NCBI GenBank assembly: GCA_002319965.1
Contig: DCJQ01000027.1
Location: forward strand, 3,164 to 63,373
Length of the DNA: 60,210 nt
Origin: Megasphaera sp. UBA1696
GTDB taxonomy: Bacteria; Bacillota; Negativicutes; Veillonellales; Megasphaeraceae
Reading direction: 5' to 3'
Both the position numbers and the translations under genes were made by a program. This document shows, piece by piece, positions 59,296 to 60,210 of this stretch (position 1 is its first letter; the number at the start of each line of letters is the position of its first letter). Under the pieces are notes generated by a model, which ran no database searches, had not been told where the DNA came from, and saw only the letters and a list, made by a program, of their open reading frames with translations.

Positions 59296-60207
59296 ATGGA
59301 TTGTAAATACTTTTGTCCAATTTTAACGTCTGTCAATTCAGATGGAACAGTGAACTATGAAGAGATGCATCAATTCTATGATCGAATCTTAGGTGCCGGT
59401 ATCGATGGAATTTTGGTAGGTGGCAGTGCCGGCGAATTTTATGCCTTTACCTACGATGAAATCAAAGACATGATAATCGATGCCGTAAAATACATTGATA
59501 AAAGAGGATTCGTGTTAGCCGGGACAGGGCGCATGGCAAAATCCGAAACAATCAGTCTTTCCAACGCAGCCATTGACGCCGGCGCTGACGCCGTCATCAT
59601 TGTCGGCCCATACTATTGCGGCTGTACACAGGAAAATGTATTCCAGTATTACGATGAGGTAATGGGGCAGATCCACGGTAATATTTTCCTTTATAATTTT
59701 TCAGACCGCACGGGATATGATGTTTCAGAAGAAACGATACTGCGGCTCATCAAAAAACACCCTAATTTCATCGGTGTAAAGGATACCCACCCGGTATTAC
59801 GCCATACACAACGCTATATCGAGGAAATCAAGAGTCAGTATCCGGATTTCATGGTATTTACAGGATACGACAATAATTGTATCCCCTCTGTCATTTCCGG
59901 CGGCAACGGTTGCATCGGGGCACTATCTAATGTCTATCCGGAGATGTGTCATCAAGCAGCGGAAGCTCTCCGAAAGGAAGATATATCCGCACTGCGCTCT
60001 ATTCAGCATCAAATTGATAAACGCATGAAATTCTATGAAGTATATCCAACATTCAACCCGGTAATGAAATGGGCCTTGAAGGAATTAGGACAACCAATGC
60101 AGGAAAATTGCAAGGTGCCGCTTGCCCCCTTAACAGCTGAAGAAAAGAAAATGCTAAGTGATGCAGCCGATGAACTCTGGCGCAATCAATCAAAACCACC
60201 AGTTTAA
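59296..60207 (+). CDS. DapA/NanA-family aldolase or lyase
   Basis: The 303-residue (beta/alpha)8 protein has the family's GGSAGEFYAFTYDE near residue 42, the conserved tyrosine in IFLYNFSDRTG near 137 and the Schiff-base lysine in FIGVKDTH near 162. Members include dihydrodipicolinate synthase, N-acetylneuraminate lyase and 2-keto-3-deoxy-sugar acid aldolases. The replaced GGTTGE motif (GGSAGE) and the IclR neighbour favour a catabolic keto-acid aldolase over lysine synthesis. The gene is complete, three bases from the window edge. Confidence 0.9.
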   Translation: MDCKYFCPILTSVNSDGTVNYEEMHQFYDRILGAGIDGILVGGSAGEFYAFTYDEIKDMIIDAVKYIDKRGFVLAGTGRMAKSETISLSNAAIDAGADAVIIVGPYYCGCTQENVFQYYDEVMGQIHGNIFLYNFSDRTGYDVSEETILRLIKKHPNFIGVKDTHPVLRHTQRYIEEIKSQYPDFMVFTGYDNNCIPSVISGGNGCIGALSNVYPEMCHQAAEALRKEDISALRSIQHQIDKRMKFYEVYPTFNPVMKWALKELGQPMQENCKVPLAPLTAEEKKMLSDAADELWRNQSKPPV

Positions 60208-60210
60208 CTG

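Overview
The window looks like a chromosomal segment of an anaerobic fermenting bacterium of the Negativicutes, most likely Megasphaera or a close relative. This is inferred from gene content and protein resemblance, not from a marker gene. Supporting signs are a 4-hydroxybutyrate dehydrogenase, a propionate/acetate-type CoA-transferase, a branched-chain amino acid operon behind a T-box, Firmicute-type promoters and terminators, and a Stickland-type D-proline reductase with full selenocysteine decoding. I see no phage, transposon or CRISPR array.

Region 1 (0.3-10.5 kb, minus strand): a uracil-DNA glycosylase-like protein, a DUF554 membrane protein and a BASS transporter, then ilvC-ilvB-ilvN-ilvD behind an isoleucine-type T-box, a DUF815 ATPase and folP with an unusual attenuator-like leader. 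Region 2 (10.7-16.6 kb): a DODA-type dioxygenase, then a three-gene uptake and sugar-acid dehydratase operon diverging from a MarR regulator with a palindromic operator. Region 3 (16.6-27.6 kb): a MocR regulator joined to a YhaO/YhaN (SbcD/SbcC-like) pair, a eukaryote-type hexokinase, and thiS-thiG-thiH behind a promoter-terminator leader that is not a TPP riboswitch, followed by a ThiE/TenI homologue and a cysteine hydrolase. Region 4 (27.6-40.7 kb): an RseC-like protein, a LUD protein, a thioesterase, DUF3793 plus flavodoxin, a fused glucose/GlcNAc PTS permease, 4-hydroxybutyrate dehydrogenase, a first tRNA-Sec, and a GntP/CoA-transferase/MaoC/hydroxyacyl-CoA dehydrogenase set with a LysR regulator.

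Region 5 (41-58 kb) is the most unusual part and is built around selenium. It holds selB, a TSUP permease and the prd operon (prdC-prdA-small S1-like gene-prdB-prdD-prdE). Two genes there, prdB and prdC, are interrupted by in-frame UGA codons that I read as selenocysteine. A large HTH protein of unknown family diverges from prdC across 11-bp direct repeats and a palindrome. A second tRNA-Sec follows. Next comes a six-gene operon not recognised as a described system: a Tat-exported ModA-like binding protein, a NapH-like Fe-S membrane protein, a stand-alone NifB-like radical SAM protein, a class V cysteine desulfurase-like protein, TatA and TatC. It diverges from yedE-yedF-DUF3343, genes known to track with selenium use. 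The selenium genes plausibly import and mobilise Se, charge and deliver Sec, and spend it on proline reductase. The NifB-like operon may be part of this, or may make a metal-sulfur cofactor.

Region 6 (58.2-60.2 kb): an IclR regulator and a DapA/NanA-family aldolase behind a tandem 19-bp repeat. selA, selD, prdF and prdR are not in the window.
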